Made by a program: the position numbers and the translations under genes. From Candidatus Dormiibacter sp. (lineage in GTDB: Bacteria; Chloroflexota; Dormibacteria; UBA8260), in contig JANWHI010000127.1 of NCBI GenBank assembly GCA_025450495.1, positions 1-6,079 of the forward strand: 6,079 nt of DNA, read 5' to 3'. Every line of letters starts with the position of its first letter. Position 1 is the first letter of the stretch. This document shows positions 5,932 to 6,079 of the stretch, in pieces. The notes below the pieces were generated by a model that saw only the letters and a program-made list of their open reading frames with translations, was not told the origin of the DNA and did no database searches.

Positions 5932-5944
5932 TTTCCGACTCACG
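5926..5944 (+). repeat. Perfect 7-bp inverted repeat in the lipoprotein leader
   Basis: CGTGAGT, loop TTCCG, ACTCACG. It lies in the predicted 5' untranslated region, between the operator candidate and the ribosome binding site. It could be a second protein-binding site or a small RNA hairpin. No T-run follows, so it is not a convincing terminator. Confidence 0.55.
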
Positions 5945-5964
5945 ATGTCGTCGCGCGATGACGG

Positions 5965-5969
5965 GGAGG
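5965..5969 (+). promoter_or_regulatory. Ribosome binding site of the lipoprotein gene
   Basis: GGAGG six bases before GTG 5976. It favours this start over the in-frame ATG at 5958, which lies upstream of the site and has no Shine-Dalgarno of its own. Confidence 0.65.
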
Positions 5970-5975
5970 CGGCGG

Positions 5976-6079
5976 GTGGACACGTTCTCCGGTCACAGGG
6001 GCGTGAAGCTGGCGCTCATCACGCTGTTCTCATCGACGGTTCTTGGCGCGTGCGGCTCAGCCGGAGGAGGCGGTGGTTC
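5976..6079 (+). CDS. Lipoprotein N-terminus, probably an ABC-transporter solute-binding protein, cut by window edge
   Basis: The 34 visible codons encode a short basic n-region (HRGVK), a hydrophobic stretch (LALITLFSSTVLGA, residues 12-25) and the lipobox VLGAC with Cys26 as the lipidated residue. A Gly/Ser linker GSAGGGGGS follows. This is a signal-peptidase-II export signal, so the product would be anchored outside the cell membrane. The glycine-rich spacer after the Cys is common in solute-binding lipoproteins of Gram-positive-type high-GC bacteria. With a promoter, an operator candidate and sugar-catabolic neighbours, a carbohydrate-binding component is likely, but no mature domain is visible. 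The start could also be ATG 5958, which would add Arg residues to the n-region. Confidence 0.75.
   Translation, partial: MDTFSGHRGVKLALITLFSSTVLGACGSAGGGGG

Noticed and set aside
1..6079. tRNA, rRNA, CRISPR array, insertion sequence or attachment site
   Set aside because: No direct-repeat array, no transposase-like frame, no terminal inverted repeats at the dehydrogenase boundaries and no tRNA-like cloverleaf were found by reading.

Overview
This is a GC-rich bacterial chromosome fragment. It carries two protein families tied to coenzyme F420 (a CofE C-terminal half and a PPOX-class F420 protein) and the remnant of a third (an LLM-class oxidoreductase). It also has LacI-type control, GTG starts and a glycine-rich lipoprotein tail. 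Together these suggest an F420-producing lineage such as Actinomycetota or Chloroflexota. The sequence alone does not settle which.

Layout. A LacI/GalR regulator that has lost its extreme N-terminus to the window edge runs rightward to 1028. It converges on a leftward cluster. In transcription order that cluster is a C-terminal half of cofE (2626-2207), a PPOX-class F420-dependent protein (2189-1770) and a short-chain dehydrogenase (1773-1003) joined to it by a GTGA overlap. After a 130-base divergent control region, a complete CoA-acylating methylmalonate-semialdehyde dehydrogenase (mmsA/iolA type) runs rightward (2757-4292). Behind it, on the opposite strand, lies the last ~75 residues of an LLM-class F420-dependent oxidoreductase with one frameshift (about 4511-4282). 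A CynX/NimT-type MFS transporter follows (4574-5821). Then come a hairpin, a consensus-like promoter, a LacI-type operator candidate and an inverted repeat. They lead into the first 34 codons of a lipoprotein, probably an ABC-transporter solute-binding protein, cut by the right edge.

How it may fit together. The dehydrogenase, the lipoprotein and the LacI protein resemble parts of a sugar or polyol (possibly inositol) uptake and catabolism locus. An element of about 30 bases occurs upstream of both the dehydrogenase and the lipoprotein genes, which suggests shared control. The dehydrogenase sits between two 5'-truncated genes of F420 metabolism that read in the same leftward direction. I read this as a catabolic gene that has settled into, and partly erased, an older F420 gene cluster. 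No mobile element, RNA gene or CRISPR array was seen, and I found no clear case for an entirely new system. The most unusual points are the eroded F420 genes and the shared upstream element.
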